64,000 nucleotides of DNA from Uranotaenia lowii. Taxonomy: Eukaryota; Arthropoda; Insecta; Diptera; Culicidae. The translations under genes were made by a program, and so were the position numbers. Within the stretch, counting starts at the first letter, position 1, and every line of letters begins with the position of its first letter. The notes beneath the pieces were generated by a model. That model did not search any database. It saw only the letters and a list, made by a program, of their open reading frames with translations, and was not told where the DNA came from. The stretch spans positions 274,269,413-274,333,412 of the forward strand of contig NC_073692.1 of assembly GCF_029784155.1 (NCBI RefSeq). The letters run 5' to 3'. Below, piece after piece: positions 44,458 through 56,519 of the stretch.

Positions 44458-47400
44458 GCTGCCTCTATTCCAAAACCCTAATCAAGATCACACACGAAAC
44501 GAAATGCAATCGATCGGTCTTAGACCGTTTTCGAAAACCGATTATTGTTCGGAAAGCTACGCGAACGAGCTTTTGATACACGTCGAGGGGGATGATCGTC
44601 CCCACGCGAGGGTAAACGTGATGGGAATAGATATCATAGGGCTACTGGATAGTGGCGCCCAGAGATCTATTCTCGGAGTAGGCTGTAAGAAATTAATCAA
44701 AGATTTAAAGTTAAAAATTTTCCCCACAGAAGTCACCCTAAGAACCGCCTCAGGTGCTTTCGTTCAAGTAGAAGGATATGTTCACCTTCCAATTACATTC
44801 AATTCGCAAACCAAAATCATAGAAACTTTAGTTGCCCCCAATCTGAAGCGAAGACTGATTCTGGGCTATAGCGATTTTTGGAAAAGTTTCAAAATTCAGC
44901 CTAATTTCCCGAATCTATCGAGCCTAGGGGAAGGGATAACTAGAGAGGGGGAATGTGAGATAGAAGAACTAAATTCAACCGGTGAAGATCAAAATAATCT
45001 AACTGAAACCCAAAGATCGCGGCTAGAAATAGTTAAAGCAAAATTTAAAATAGCCAAGGAAGGAGAAGTTTTAGAGGTGACCCCCCTTATCAAACACGAG
45101 ATTGAACTGAAAGAGGAGTTCAAAAGTTCACCTCCGGTTCGTATAAACCCTTACCCCACCTCACCTGAATTTCAAAGAAAAATAAATCGCGAGCTCGATA
45201 ACATGCTTCGGCAAAAGGTGATCGAGCCATGCAACAGTGAATGGTCACTCAGCACTGTTCCCGTAATCAAACCAAACGGAGAAGTTCGATTATGTTTAGA
45301 CGCAAGGCGTTTAAACGAACGAACGAAAAGGGACGCTTACCCGCTACCACACCAAGACCGTATACTAAGTCGCTTAGGCGCAAGTAAGTTTTTATCCACG
45401 ATAGACCTCTCGAAAGCTTTCTTGCAAATTGAACTACACCCGAGGTCGCGCAAGTATACGGCCTTCTCGGTGCTGGGGCGAGGTTTATTTTGTTTCACTA
45501 GGGTAGCATTCGGCTGCTGTAACTCGAGCGCAGTACTCTCCAGACTAATGGACATAGTCTTAGGCCACGGAGAACTGGAGCCGAATGTGTTCGTGTATCT
45601 CGACGACATCGTCGTCGTGAACGACACATTCGACTCCCATCTCCAATCTCTAACCGAAGTAGCACGTCGTCTTAAACAGGCAAACCTGTCGATAAACTTG
45701 GACAAGTCAAGATTCTGTCTGAGTGAGCTCCCATACCTCGGGTACATATTGTCCTCCCGAGGAGTGCAGCCGAACCCAGATAGAATCGAGGCCATTGTCA
45801 ACTATGAGCGCCCCAAGTCCCTCCGTTCCCTTCGGCGCTTTTTGGGGATGGCGAATTACTATCGCCGATTTATCCCCCAGTTCAGCGAACTAGCGGCACC
45901 GCTCACAAGTCTTCTTCGCAATAAACCGAAGTCACTTAACTGGAGTCCGGTGGCCACGGAAGCTTTTGGGAAACTGAAAGAAAGTCTGATAGCAGCACCG
46001 GTACTCGCGAATCCAAATTTCGAATTGCCTTTCGCGATTCAAAGCGATGCAAGTGATGGCGCAATCGCGGCGATCCTCACGCAAGAACATCCTGATGGGG
46101 AAAAAGTCATCGCTTATTTTTCCCAAAAGTTGTCTCCGGCACAGCAGACATACGCAGCTACGGAAAAAGAAGGGTTAGCAGTACTATCGGCAATAGAAAA
46201 ATTCCGTCCGTATATAGAAGGAACTCATTTTGTGGTGGTTACTGATGCTTCGGCCTTAACCCACATTATGAAAGGGAAGTGGCGTCCCTCGTCCAGGTTG
46301 AGTAGATGGAGTATAGAACTTCAGGGCTACGATATTGAAATTCGCCACAGGAAGGGGAAGGACAATATCGTGCCTGATGCTCTATCCCGTTCACTCGATC
46401 TGGATGAGCTAAGTACTGTGGGGAGTTCATGGTACGCGACATTACTTACTAAAGTAGAAACATCTCCATCGGATTACGTCGACTTCAAAGTCGAAGGGGG
46501 AAAACTGTACAAGTTTCTTCCTACTCAATCGGCAGTTTTAGATTATTCCTTCGACTGGAAGCTTTGTGTTCCGGAGAGCTTGCGGCCACAAATTCTCCGA
46601 AAGGTACACGAAGAAAACTTTCATATAGGTCATGAAAAACTTTTAGGAAAAGTACGCCTGAGATACTTTTGGCCGAAAATGTCTCAATCAGTTAAGAGGT
46701 TTGTGGAAAGGTGTCAAATATGCAAGGAGTGCAAACCTTCCTCAACATCACAGCATCCAGCTTTAGGGAATCCGCGCATCGCAACAAAGCCGTTCCAGAT
46801 ACTGGTGATTGACTTTATTCAATCCCTGCCCAGATCGAAATCAGGAAATGCACATCTACTGGTGTTGCTTGACCTGTTTTCAAAATGGACAGTTCTGGTT
46901 CCAGTAAAAAAAATTTCGACTCCATTGATAATCAAAATTCTCGAAGAACAGTGGTCCTACCGCTTCTCGGTACCAGAATATTTGATAAGCGATAACGCGT
47001 CCAGCTTCTTGAGTAAGGACTTTCAGGCATTTTTAGAAAGGTACAAGGTACAGCACTGGGCCAATACGAGACACCATAGTCAAGCTAATCCAGTCGAGCG
47101 TCTCAATCGCAGCATAAATGCTTGCATTAGGACATATGTCCGACTGGATCAGCGACTATGGGATTCTCGTATAGCCGAAGTGGAGCACACACTGAATAAC
47201 ACTATTCACTCATCGACAGGGTTCACCCCGTATAAAATCCTTTTCGGGCATGAAATTTTGGAAGCGGGAGATGAACATCGTCAGCAAGTTGACATCCATC
47301 TACGACCTGTAAAAGAAAGAACCGAATTGAAATCAACAGTTAATAAGAAAATTCGCGAATTAGTAGATACTAATCTAAAGAAGGCCTATGACAAAAGCGC

Positions 47401-47644
47401 CAGAGCCTATAATCTCCGATTTCGTAAACCTGCTCCCGAGTACCAAGTAGGCGAAAAGGTTTTTAAGAGAAATTTTGCACTTTCCGATGCTTCAGCAAGC
47501 CACAATGCAAAATTTGGTCCAATGTACACCCCCTGCACTATTATTTTACGTCGCGGAACAAGTTCTTACGAGCTAGCCGATGAAAAGGGAAAGATCCTGG
47601 GAATATTCTCATCGGCAGATCTTAAGCCCGGTATTCCGCAGTAG
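44426..47644 (+). CDS. pol: Gypsy-element Pol: protease, RT, RNase H, integrase
   Basis: The open -1 frame extends back to 44375, but translation should enter at the slippery site. Counting residues from 44375: protease LLDSGAQRS (about 91); RT with STIDLSKAFLQIEL (342) and YLDDIVVV (407); RNase H with IQSDASDGAIAAIL (554), ATEKEGLAVL, VVTDASAL and PDALSR; integrase zinc finger H-x4-H...CX2C (VHEENFHIGHEK, CQICKEC; 744-782); integrase core Asp in LVIDFIQS (810), Asp in LISDNASSF (870) and Glu in NPVERLNRS (about 907). RT-RNH-IN order places it in Ty3/gypsy. All catalytic residues I looked for are present. No env follows. The stop is at 47644. Confidence 0.93.
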   Translation, partial: RTKFSLRGQAELPLFQNPNQDHTRNEMQSIGLRPFSKTDYCSESYANELLIHVEGDDRPHARVNVMGIDIIGLLDSGAQRSILGVGCKKLIKDLKLKIFPTEVTLRTASGAFVQVEGYVHLPITFNSQTKIIETLVAPNLKRRLILGYSDFWKSFKIQPNFPNLSSLGEGITREGECEIEELNSTGEDQNNLTETQRSRLEIVKAKFKIAKEGEVLEVTPLIKHEIELKEEFKSSPPVRINPYPTSPEFQRKINRELDNMLRQKVIEPCNSEWSLSTVPVIKPNGEVRLCLDARRLNERTKRDAYPLPHQDRILSRLGASKFLSTIDLSKAFLQIELHPRSRKYTAFSVLGRGLFCFTRVAFGCCNSSAVLSRLMDIVLGHGELEPNVFVYLDDIVVVNDTFDSHLQSLTEVARRLKQANLSINLDKSRFCLSELPYLGYILSSRGVQPNPDRIEAIVNYERPKSLRSLRRFLGMANYYRRFIPQFSELAAPLTSLLRNKPKSLNWSPVATEAFGKLKESLIAAPVLANPNFELPFAIQSDASDGAIAAILTQEHPDGEKVIAYFSQKLSPAQQTYAATEKEGLAVLSAIEKFRPYIEGTHFVVVTDASALTHIMKGKWRPSSRLSRWSIELQGYDIEIRHRKGKDNIVPDALSRSLDLDELSTVGSSWYATLLTKVETSPSDYVDFKVEGGKLYKFLPTQSAVLDYSFDWKLCVPESLRPQILRKVHEENFHIGHEKLLGKVRLRYFWPKMSQSVKRFVERCQICKECKPSSTSQHPALGNPRIATKPFQILVIDFIQSLPRSKSGNAHLLVLLDLFSKWTVLVPVKKISTPLIIKILEEQWSYRFSVPEYLISDNASSFLSKDFQAFLERYKVQHWANTRHHSQANPVERLNRSINACIRTYVRLDQRLWDSRIAEVEHTLNNTIHSSTGFTPYKILFGHEILEAGDEHRQQVDIHLRPVKERTELKSTVNKKIRELVDTNLKKAYDKSARAYNLRFRKPAPEYQVGEKVFKRNFALSDASASHNAKFGPMYTPCTIILRRGTSSYELADEKGKILGIFSSADLKPGIPQ

Positions 47645-48427
47645 AGCGTAGATAGACACGGCAATGCAAAAAGAAAAGTAAATCAAAAAAAATATCACAT
47701 CTTACCGCAGCAATCGAAAACCACAACCGCGTCTGTTTCAATAGTCGCATGAAATGGACGAGAAAATCGATGCATTGTTTTCAATAGCTAAAATGAGTGA
47801 CGTTGAGTTCGATGAGGCTTGAGTGTTGAGAAGTTTTCAAGAAGGTTTAATTATTTTTGTCTCTGTTTATCATCAAAATATTTTTTATAGCATCTCTCTC
47901 CTAATAGATTCAATAGTCAGCAAAGCTCAGAGGGAAATAGTAAGCGAATGAGGAACAGAAATGATCCATGATACGAAAACTAGCAATGACAAATTCCAAA
48001 TCGCAGCGCGCAGGTGATGAGACGTCTCACTTACCCTATTTTCGGATGAGTTTATCTCAAAATCATATTATGATTCCAACCTACAACACCATAAACCTTT
48101 CTCTAGAATTCATCTCATTTAACATTCATGAAACAGCATTATCGATTAATACTCGGCATGTCAGTAGTTAGAGTTTTCTTTCTTTCCGTAAGTCTTTTGA
48201 TTTGACTGGGTTATTGGGAAAGAGGAAGATCCAACAACTTTTACGCGTCGATAAATAATCTCTCATGCGTATGAGAGTTCATATTTGCTAATTTCGCGCA
48301 AGCAAGATATTGGTTGTTGAGCGCATAGGGATGCTCATAGAGTTCAAGTCTATTCTGAGCGGGGATTAATTAGACGGAACTTAAGTTAAAAAAATATGAT
48401 TATATTTTCATATAATATATTTTTTTT
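47645..48427 (+). other. Non-coding 3' internal region of the gypsy element
   Basis: About 780 bp between the pol stop and the purine tract. The only frame above 60 codons (47968-48171) lacks a signal peptide, membrane segment or cysteine pattern, so I see no env remnant. Confidence 0.6.
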
Positions 48428-48446
48428 AAGGGGGAGTATGGGGTAG
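48428..48446 (+). other. Polypurine tract of the gypsy element
   Basis: AAGGGGGAGTATGGGGTAG directly precedes the 3' LTR; the A/G-rich part would prime plus-strand synthesis. Confidence 0.8.
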
Positions 48447-49562
48447 TGTTACCGTTGCGAAATTCAACTCGGTAAAGTTTTCCTAAAATTATTATTTATT
48501 TGTTTATTTACTTAAATTATTTGTTTATTGTTCTATGTTACTTCATTATTTTAATTATTAGTTCATCAGAGCAAGATAGATTTAGTTCAATAAAATACAG
48601 GACTCACAAGAACACAACATGTTAACACAGGTACACTGAAACAAACACACAAAATGCTGTACTAGAACGGGTATAAAAGGAACGCACAAATTAAAAAAAG
48701 GTTTTAGTCCAGAAGTTAAGAAAAAGTGGTATAATCGGCCTGATGATAGGAAAGCTACCAAAACTAACACCAAGAAGATCTCTTTCCGCTTTGACCGCCA
48801 AGACAGCCAGTTTGCGCATCGATAGGACTTAACCCAACTATATTTTTAAGGGTTGAACTATCAAAAGTTAAAAGTTCAATAAAGTCCGATAGCGGAAAAA
48901 CACCAGAGCGCAGTTGAGAAAGGCGAATCAGGTAAAAGTGAAGAGATCTTGGTAGTCCTCGCAGAAGTTTTACCGGCCTTTTATCCACCAGGACCCAAAA
49001 CTTAGGGGCATATGCTTTATGCCCTCCGGGACCAACAAGTATCGGGAAGATTCCAATCTGGTACCGCGTTTCCGCAATTTGAACCATTTTGGCAGACAAC
49101 CACCTCCCGTGATACAAGATCGAATCCCGAAGGGAATCCACATCTGGAAGGCTGAACGGAATCCCATATCCGTTCCGGCCTGAGGAGCTGACAAGGAATT
49201 GGCAGAGTTGCCGCCAATTCTTGTCAACTGCCTAGCCACACCCCAAATACCCGTAGCGTTCCGAAGGAGTAGCGTCAGCAGCAGCAAAGGCCGGCCCAAC
49301 GAGACACACGCCACACAAAACACAAAGGTAAATTAATAAAAACACATAAAAATCAATTCAGTGGTAGAGTGTTTCATCCTTTCCGAACAGTCCTTGATCA
49401 GCAGCAATTTTGTAAAAGCCGACCTTGAGGAGCTCCGTTCCTGCTCAAGATTGAGCTAGCCACAAAAGAAGGCCTTGTGTGCCCACCCTCCACTGAGTCT
49501 CCAGAGGAACGACCAGGGACTCGAGGGCTTAGGTTTGGCCCCCTCTGGTCCAGACAGTAATA
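48447..49562 (+). repeat. 3' LTR of the gypsy element
   Basis: Copy of the 5' LTR from TGTTACC to CAGTAATA, followed by the duplication TACT. Outside one divergent patch I noticed only two substitutions (near 48700 and 49546). Confidence 0.95.
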
Positions 49563-49566
49563 TACT

Positions 49567-51343
49567 ACAAAACGCACTTAGAATCGATGGCATGCATCAA
49601 AAGCTTAGTTTATGCGAGAAATTCCGTTGAATTAAATTCTAACTCCTTTTTTGTAATAGATAGTTCAACATACTATGTACGTTACTAAGTTCAAACCCCT
49701 GGTTAAGATTTCCCTGCGCCACTGCCTTGGTATTGAATAAATTATCAAACACTACAGCATACGTGCAGATCAGTATTGTATGCAATCGATTCTGAACCCA
49801 TTTTTTCCATCATTCCATCCCATTTCAATGGACGCTTGGTTTCGAGTAATCCAATGGAAAACGATTTTTTTTTTGCTAGCCCCAAACCGACTCCATCCTT
49901 TTGAATGAATGTTGCAGCATTGCATTGTTGGGGGTGGCGATGAAACGATGCGATGGGGTTCTTTTTTTCGGGACGGGCGCCGATGGCACGAGAATTGGGA
50001 AATCTTTCAACAGTAGTGCTTCAATAGAGTTCAATCGGCACTAGTGAAGTGTTAATTTGTTCTTCTCCAGTTCTGCTGGAGCAGTTTCGAAGTAGAAGTT
50101 GTACTAAGGTTAGGTAAAGAATGAGGGAAACCTTTCAATCGGAGAACCTCTCTAGGAGTTATTCATAGCTGATGTTATTGTAGTTCCATGTTAGAAAATG
50201 CACCCCTTGGGCGGTGGAATTCTAGCTGAGCAAATTGAAACCACGGATTCACGGAACAGTGCCCGGGTACGCGACGATTGGAATTGGAAATAACATCTAC
50301 ACTTTGAAACTCGAAGGTTTTCCTTTTCCCCCATTTGAGGAGCTTTCGATCAGAAGACCCAGCTAGCATATGGAAGTGGGAGGTGGAAAGGGTTTCAAGT
50401 TTGGTGTCGAAGTCAATGTTTAGCAAAGTTCAAACGATGTAATCTTATTTGTAAAATATCAAATCGCATGTAGATTCGCGGCAAGATTGATCACAGAGCT
50501 TTTTGCTCTTCACGATCTGAGGCGAGACGACTGGTGTTTCTCGGTACAAAATCTTAACATTCTGCCAGAGACATTCGACGACAAAGACGAGACGAGACGA
50601 ACGAACGACGCCACGAGATGCGATGGTTTTGATATAGATCCTGACAAGATGCTTTGATTTGCGATTCCCGCGAATAGTCAGCACTTAGGAAATCGCGCTT
50701 CAGATGTGATGATGAAGGTATTCGATATTGGATTGGCGCTCGCGTTCTGTTTGTGTGACGAAGGCAAGATTTGTTTTGTTGTCGAGTGTTGAGTTGGTTT
50801 ATTGATGATTTTACCAAGAATCATCCGGCGAATGTAGGTCTCGATGCAGCCATGGCGGTGCTCTCGAATGTCAAATCGATATACGAGATGGTTCAGGCGT
50901 TGTTTGAGATAATAGAACCTTGTAACCTTAAAATGTTCGGTAAATGAGAGAACATGCATCTCCAATTAGAGTTTTTGATGAACAAAAAACTATCATATCA
51001 ACTGTATGTGAAAATTCATCAAATTATTTACGGAGAAATCGTACCACCCGGAAATGGAATGTAAAACGTGAGAAAAGTTTCCGTAAATAATGATATGAAG
51101 TCTAGATTTGCCGGAACTTTTTACAAGTTTATCGATATTTTGAAAAATATGAACGAAGATCGATGATATTCACACCAGATACTAGAAGCCTTCAAATCCT
51201 AAATGGCCACTTTTGAGCGAAAGAATCATCAATAAAACGAAAAACATTAGCTTAGGGCTCTTCTTATACGTCCGAAAAGCATCGACTTTGATAAGAGCTT
51301 ACTGTAAACACATTTTGAGCAATTTGACCAATTTGTTTTGCAA
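49567..51343. other. No gene recognised; partly balanced composition
   Basis: Between the gypsy element and a MITE end. From about 49740 to 50940 the composition is less AT-rich and repeat signs are lacking, so it may be unique flanking DNA. Overlapping minus frames of 79-95 codons at 50175-50965 show no domain. Confidence 0.4.
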
Positions 51344-51395
51344 ACCCGATCAGAAGAAAAAAAAAACAAAATTATATCAAGATGAGATATTTTGA

Positions 51396-54300
51396 TTTTT
51401 TTTTTTTTATTATTATTGTTTTTTATTGAATTTTATATACAGATAGGTACATTTTAAGCTTACATTTCTAGATTAACTTATGTGTTGTCTTAATTACTAT
51501 TTCACTTATTTCGCTTGATCACTTCCTATTCTATTTTCATAACATATTTATATAATTTTGAAAATGAATCTGGAATAAGTATTTATTATTCCATCTTGCT
51601 GAGCGTATTCTTTCTTTTATTCCATTTATATTTATAGCTTCTCTGTCTTCCAATATATGCGAAATACATTCTAGTGTATGTATGTATGGTAGCCACCTTG
51701 GGTGCACGGTTGTACCGCAGTTGTGGCTAAGGCTTCATCAACAAGTCACCGTAAGTTACCATATATCCAGTTAATAACTGCTGGATGAGACGTTCAAGGG
51801 AATGGATTCGTAAGTAGAGTAACTTAGGATATCCGAAAGGTTAGGATTGATTGGTCTCGAGAAGTTATTGCCGAATATACAACTAACTCACTATGCAAGT
51901 CTCTGTAGTCCCCGCCCCCAAGATTTGTTTTTAGAAGAGCGCGTCAAACAGCAGGAGAACTTAATACGAGTAGGACTGCCACAGATCCATACCCATGCGC
52001 TCAATCCCTTTGCTCGATGCCCTGATGCATCCCCCCAACCCCAGGAAAATGACAATGATATACAGTGCATTTGATAAATACAATAAATTATAATTGTGAT
52101 GAGTAAAAATGTATAATTAATAAGGATAATTAACGGTAGTGAATGATAAAGGATAAAGTATTCAAGATGTCACCAGATAACCTGTAATGATTTATGATGT
52201 TAATTAAATACGAAGTTTGATCATGCACAACCATTCCATAAAATATAATACACAGGGTCAATTAGGCACATATAAAAGTAGTCTACCACACGTTTGACAA
52301 CTTCTTTTGTTGAACGAGGAGGCACTTCAAAAAGGATCTCTGGAGCTGCAGCTGTATATGATTAAACTTCAGTTTATAAGATAACAAAAAAATTAATAAA
52401 TAAATAAAAATTAATAAAAAGGTAATTAAATAAATAATAAAAATAAAATAAAATAATAGTAATAAATGTATAAATAATAAAAAAATAAATGTATAAATAA
52501 ATAAAAATATGAATTAAAAAAATAAATAAATAATCAAACTAGTAAATAATAATAATGATAATAAAAGTGATAAAAAATGAAACCTTCTAATGATCTTCAA
52601 AAAGTAAATAATATGTACTTTTGAAAATCATACGAAGAAATTCTACAGTATTTTAATTTTTATTTGATAAAATGACCTGCATTAACCACTAATAATATTA
52701 ACATTTTTAGATAAACATAAGAAAATTAATAATGTAATTTTAAAAACATTTATGGTCAATAAGGAAAGGTCTGTAAGGAAGAAAATCATCAAACAAACCA
52801 TATCATACTTAAATTTTATATTTATTTCGATGATTTATATTATGTTTATTTAAAGAATCATGGGTGAACAGTGAAAATAATTACTCAAAATAAATAAGTT
52901 CTGAAATGAAGAGCGAATAATTAATGAAGGAACAAACAATATAATCTAAATTATAAAGTGAAAAGCAAGCATAATAAAACTCCGGTGTACCGTAAAAAGT
53001 CCTGAAAACTTTTAAAGTTTTGTTACCTGAGTGACTGTCTTTGTGTTTACAACGAATCCGGAAAATTTGACTTCAATTTCTACTTAAAATAATGAATAAA
53101 ATTTTTAGTGAATGATTGAGTTTAAACTAAAAGTAAAATAGGTGACTTTATGACAAATAGAAAATACAATACATTAATTGATTTTTTGAACGATATTGAT
53201 TAAAAATGGTATGGCTGAAATTTTAAAAAGTAATTTTTATATTTTCAACACAATGCATTGGATCCATTATCTTTCAAACTGAAAACTACAATATTCATTA
53301 ATTTTTTTTTGGTGTTATATACAGATACTAATGGGGAGAAATAAAACTTAAAATCAAAATTATGAAAACATGTTGCAACCCAAAGTTGGATGCTCTGGTC
53401 AGGTCACACTGCTGTTGAATGATAAATTAACGGTTATTATTATTATAATGCTTTAAACAAGAGTCAAAATTCATTAATTACAAATTGATAAAATAATTTT
53501 CAGGTGATTCCCGTATCTATGAAAATTCAAATTTCAAACTATCCTTTTCCAATATCAATTCAACTAAGCTACTTTATTTACAATTATTTCAAACATCAAA
53601 TCGTTTGAGATTTGATTGTGATCAATTCCTGACTTTGTTTCCTATATTCTGCTTTTATCCTGGAATGAAAGTTTCGAAAATATAAAAAAAAGATCTATAA
53701 TACTATATTTTGCAATGAGTTAATTTTACCAGTAGATACAAAATCTATGTTCAACGCACTCGAAAATCTTAGCCGAACCAAAAATAATAATAATAATGGA
53801 AATATCATCGACAAGTCAAATTTAAAAATTAATCAATGGCTAGGAAACCTTTGAAAAGCTTTCAATTAAGATAACAAGTCACTGTATTTAGCTGGGTTCT
53901 GAAAGCGGAAAATATGTTTATAAATTTAAATACAATAAAATACAACAAAGCACATGAAAAAATTGATAGAAAATGGCCATTTTGAACTGACAAAACTTGG
54001 GTGGAAAAACGTCAACGCGTCAACCACACCGCGAAACCGCTCTACCATGTTCTCCACCTAGCTCTCGTACGACTATAATGCGACACAAACTTCTTTGCGT
54101 AAAGGTTTGTAAGGCAATAATAACATTCACTTTATAAAACCCAGGCACAATTACATGCTCAAATCCTCTCGCACTCCGACCAAAGCACCATAATCCTTGA
54201 ACAAGACAAACACACCACTACACGGTATAACATGATAACATTTGTGTATAGAAGTTTCAATCTGCATTAATTTTTGAAGACGACTTGAAACATGAAATTG

Positions 54301-56160
54301 TAGTATAATCTTCCCAGTTATGATTTGTACCGGTTAGGCTGGGAGTTTAAAATTTTGATATTTTTAAATAATATCTAACGCTAGTACTGCTGAAATGAAA
54401 CTGATATTAATTGGCAAGAAAGATTTTTTTAATACAATATTACATTCTTTGCTTTAGTGATATCTACATGATGGCTAAGGAAATCATTAAAATGTTATTT
54501 GACCATGACGGTGTAAAGAAGTGTAGTTAATAAAGTGTAAATTATGGAAAAATAATATTATCTTTGAGAATCATAACAAAAGATTGAGGATTGAAAAGAA
54601 TGTTTGAGGACGATAGTTTACAACTTCAATTGAATCTTTAGTGCATTTTAATCTTAATAATGTATTGAAATCCGGTTTTTAAATCATATCTACAACAAGG
54701 TAAAATATAGATTTACGAGCATAAAGTTATGATACTTGTGCAATTGATAAAAAAATTAGTATTTACCGTAAAACACATTTCGCTCGTGAAGCAAATCTTT
54801 GAGGTGGTTTTTCGATTCAGTGTTAAGAAAAGTTTTGCGAATTTCCAGTGTAAAATGAATAAAATTATGTTAAAGTTGGCAACTCTAGCTACAGAAAAGG
54901 AATCGAAAAGAAAGAGAAGAGAAGGAGAGAATACAACCAGAACTTCCTCACCGATATTGTCTGCCTTGTTACGCAAGTGACCACTCGCCTGCTGCGATCC
55001 CAAACATGTTTGTACACGTTCGTTCAATATAGGTACACACACAGCGTCCAAGTTCCGAACTTTTCTTCATCTCTATCCTCAGCTGAGCTCATGTGTGTGT
55101 GTTTGATTCATTAGTCAGCGATAATGTTTCACTGCCACGTAAGAATTAGCTCCCGCTCGCGATATGTATGTAATAAAGCCCAAGAATTTTCTCTTTCACC
55201 AAACTTATAGGTAATTCTTCCAACCAAATCACTACCCAAATTTTCCCCTCCCGCACTATTAATATCTTTCGTAAATCAAACTAATTTAACTTTAATCTTT
55301 AACCCACACAAAACAAATAAAGGAACTAAAACCACACCAATTCATTGCGGGAATGTATTTCCACCGCCATTTTTCAAGCCGCCCACTACTTTCAACACAC
55401 ATTTTCTTTCAAATCCCATCAATTCATTTAAAGGGAATACTATTTTTGTAGGATCTGTATCTTCATTACACTTCACATTCTTTATAATTATTGGCACAAG
55501 GTAAAAACTGACTAAAATCTTCATTCAAAAACATTCGAGCACCAACGACGCGTAGTTCTAACGAGAGAGAGAAAAAAAAACCGGACCGCACTCGAGCAAG
55601 TACTGACGCGGAATGATATGCGAAATACATTCTAGTGTCAGCCATAATCCTGCTTTTAACTTATAATCTTTTTTCTTTATTGCATATTGGAATAAATCTT
55701 CTGCATCGTTAACATTTATCTTAAATTTTGTTTTTAACTCTTTGTTGAGCCATGTCCAAATTGTTTTTGATGCTACACAGTCTTTTATTCTATGTAAGGT
55801 AGTGTCATTATTATTGCATAAATTACACTTGGAAGAAATTATACCTCTAACATTGTGCCTGAATAACTTTTCATTAGTTGGAATTATATCTCGTAAAAGG
55901 GTAAAAAAGGACGACTTTTGACTTGATCTAAGGAAGTTTTTATTACAGTTTTCAAAAATAGTTTCCCAATCAAGGTTGGGTAATTCTTTTGCTATTTTAA
56001 TGTCTATATTTAACCGAGTAATTAAATGATCATAAATAAGTTTACTTGTGTTGAAATTTGTCATAGTTCTGAATTCATTTGCCAACGTTAGCCATTCCCT
56101 CATATTTCTAGTAAGATTATTTTTGTTTATTTTCTTCATAATAAATTCATTTGGTGTTAA
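51396..56160 (-). mobile_element. 5'-truncated LINE 3' end, interrupted
   Basis: On the minus strand an open piece runs from 56139 with FNTSKLIYDHLITRLN and the zinc-finger pattern CNLCNNNDTTLHRIKDC, the C-terminal end of an RT protein of the zf-RVT type (L1-like groups). The frame is cut at the 23-bp duplication (55616-55638) and resumes beyond the insertion at 51677, running to a stop near 51550 and then to an (AAT)n/A-rich tail at about 51395-51420. The whole sits inside a MITE copy. The clade is uncertain. Without the insertion the C-terminus would be continuous. Confidence 0.75.
51678..55615 (-). mobile_element. 3.94-kb essentially non-coding insertion with perfect 23-bp target duplication
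   Basis: The 23-bp sequence starting ATATGCGAAATACATT lies at 51655-51677 and 55616-55638. The minus strand is the likely sense: near its 5' end is a TCAGT initiator-like sequence (about 55602) and its 3' end is a CATACATACAT tail, both LINE-like. The longest frames (112 codons at 55051-54713; 60 codons at 55524-55342) show no domains. The middle (about 52380-52570) is an AAT-rich low-complexity stretch. Duplication length and tail indicate LINE-machinery retrotransposition; identity unknown. Confidence 0.7.
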
Positions 56161-56444
56161 CTGTATTCAATTTTAATAATTTAGTTCTCGTAACATGTTA
56201 AAATATCTCAAATTATAACAGAAAATCTATTGGATCAAAGCTGAATTATATCAGTTTTTGACATGCTCTTATCAAGATTATATCTCGTACAGATAGTATA
56301 ATGAGGTATAACACTGTGAATATTGAGATAACAAAAACTTGAGTAACCTAATTATCCTCATTTTGATATAATTTTTTCCCTCCTGATCGGAGATAGGGAC
56401 ATAATGAGAACCATCTCTGGGGCAGAACTAAAAAATTAAAAAAA

Positions 56445-56518
56445 AAATCACCTCGACCAGGAACCGAACTCAAGTCTTTTGATTATCTCTCCGACACCTA
56501 ACCAATAGGCTAAATCGT
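56445..56518 (-). other. tRNA-derived SINE head with Pol III terminator
   Basis: On the minus strand an A-box-like TTTAGCCTATTGGTTAGG (56514-56497) and a B-box-like GAGTTCGGTTCC (56471-56460) are followed by GAGGTGA and a T7 run (a plus-strand A-run near 56440-56447), a Pol III stop signal. Short and without a recognisable body; a tRNA pseudogene is the alternative. Confidence 0.6.
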
Positions 56519-56519
56519 C

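Larger units (their letters stand above)
40598..49562 (+). mobile_element. Complete Ty3/gypsy LTR retrotransposon, no env
   Basis: Two LTRs (1117 and 1116 bp) bound an internal region with primer-binding site, gag, pol in the -1 frame and a purine tract. A 4-bp duplication TACT lies directly outside (40594-40597 and 49563-49566), the size usual for gypsy-group integrases. Total 8965 bp. LTR length over 1 kb and a tRNA-Lys-type primer site are reminiscent of the Osvaldo group, but that subgroup is a guess. Open gag and pol and very similar LTRs suggest a young copy. Confidence 0.95.
51344..56390. mobile_element. Second copy of the ACCCGATCAG MITE, split by nested insertions
   Basis: The left end ACCCGATCAGAAG and following ACAAAATTATATCAAG with ATGAGATATTTTGAT (51344-51394) match the inverse of the right part of the copy at 19111-19773. 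The remainder appears at about 56165-56390 (for example ATGTTAAAATATCTCAAATT, ending CTCCTGATCGG). Everything between is a LINE 3' part with its own insertion. Confidence 0.7.

Noticed and set aside
47645..48427. Possible env gene of the gypsy element
   Set aside because: No frame with signal peptide, furin-like site or membrane segment; the longest frame is 67 codons.
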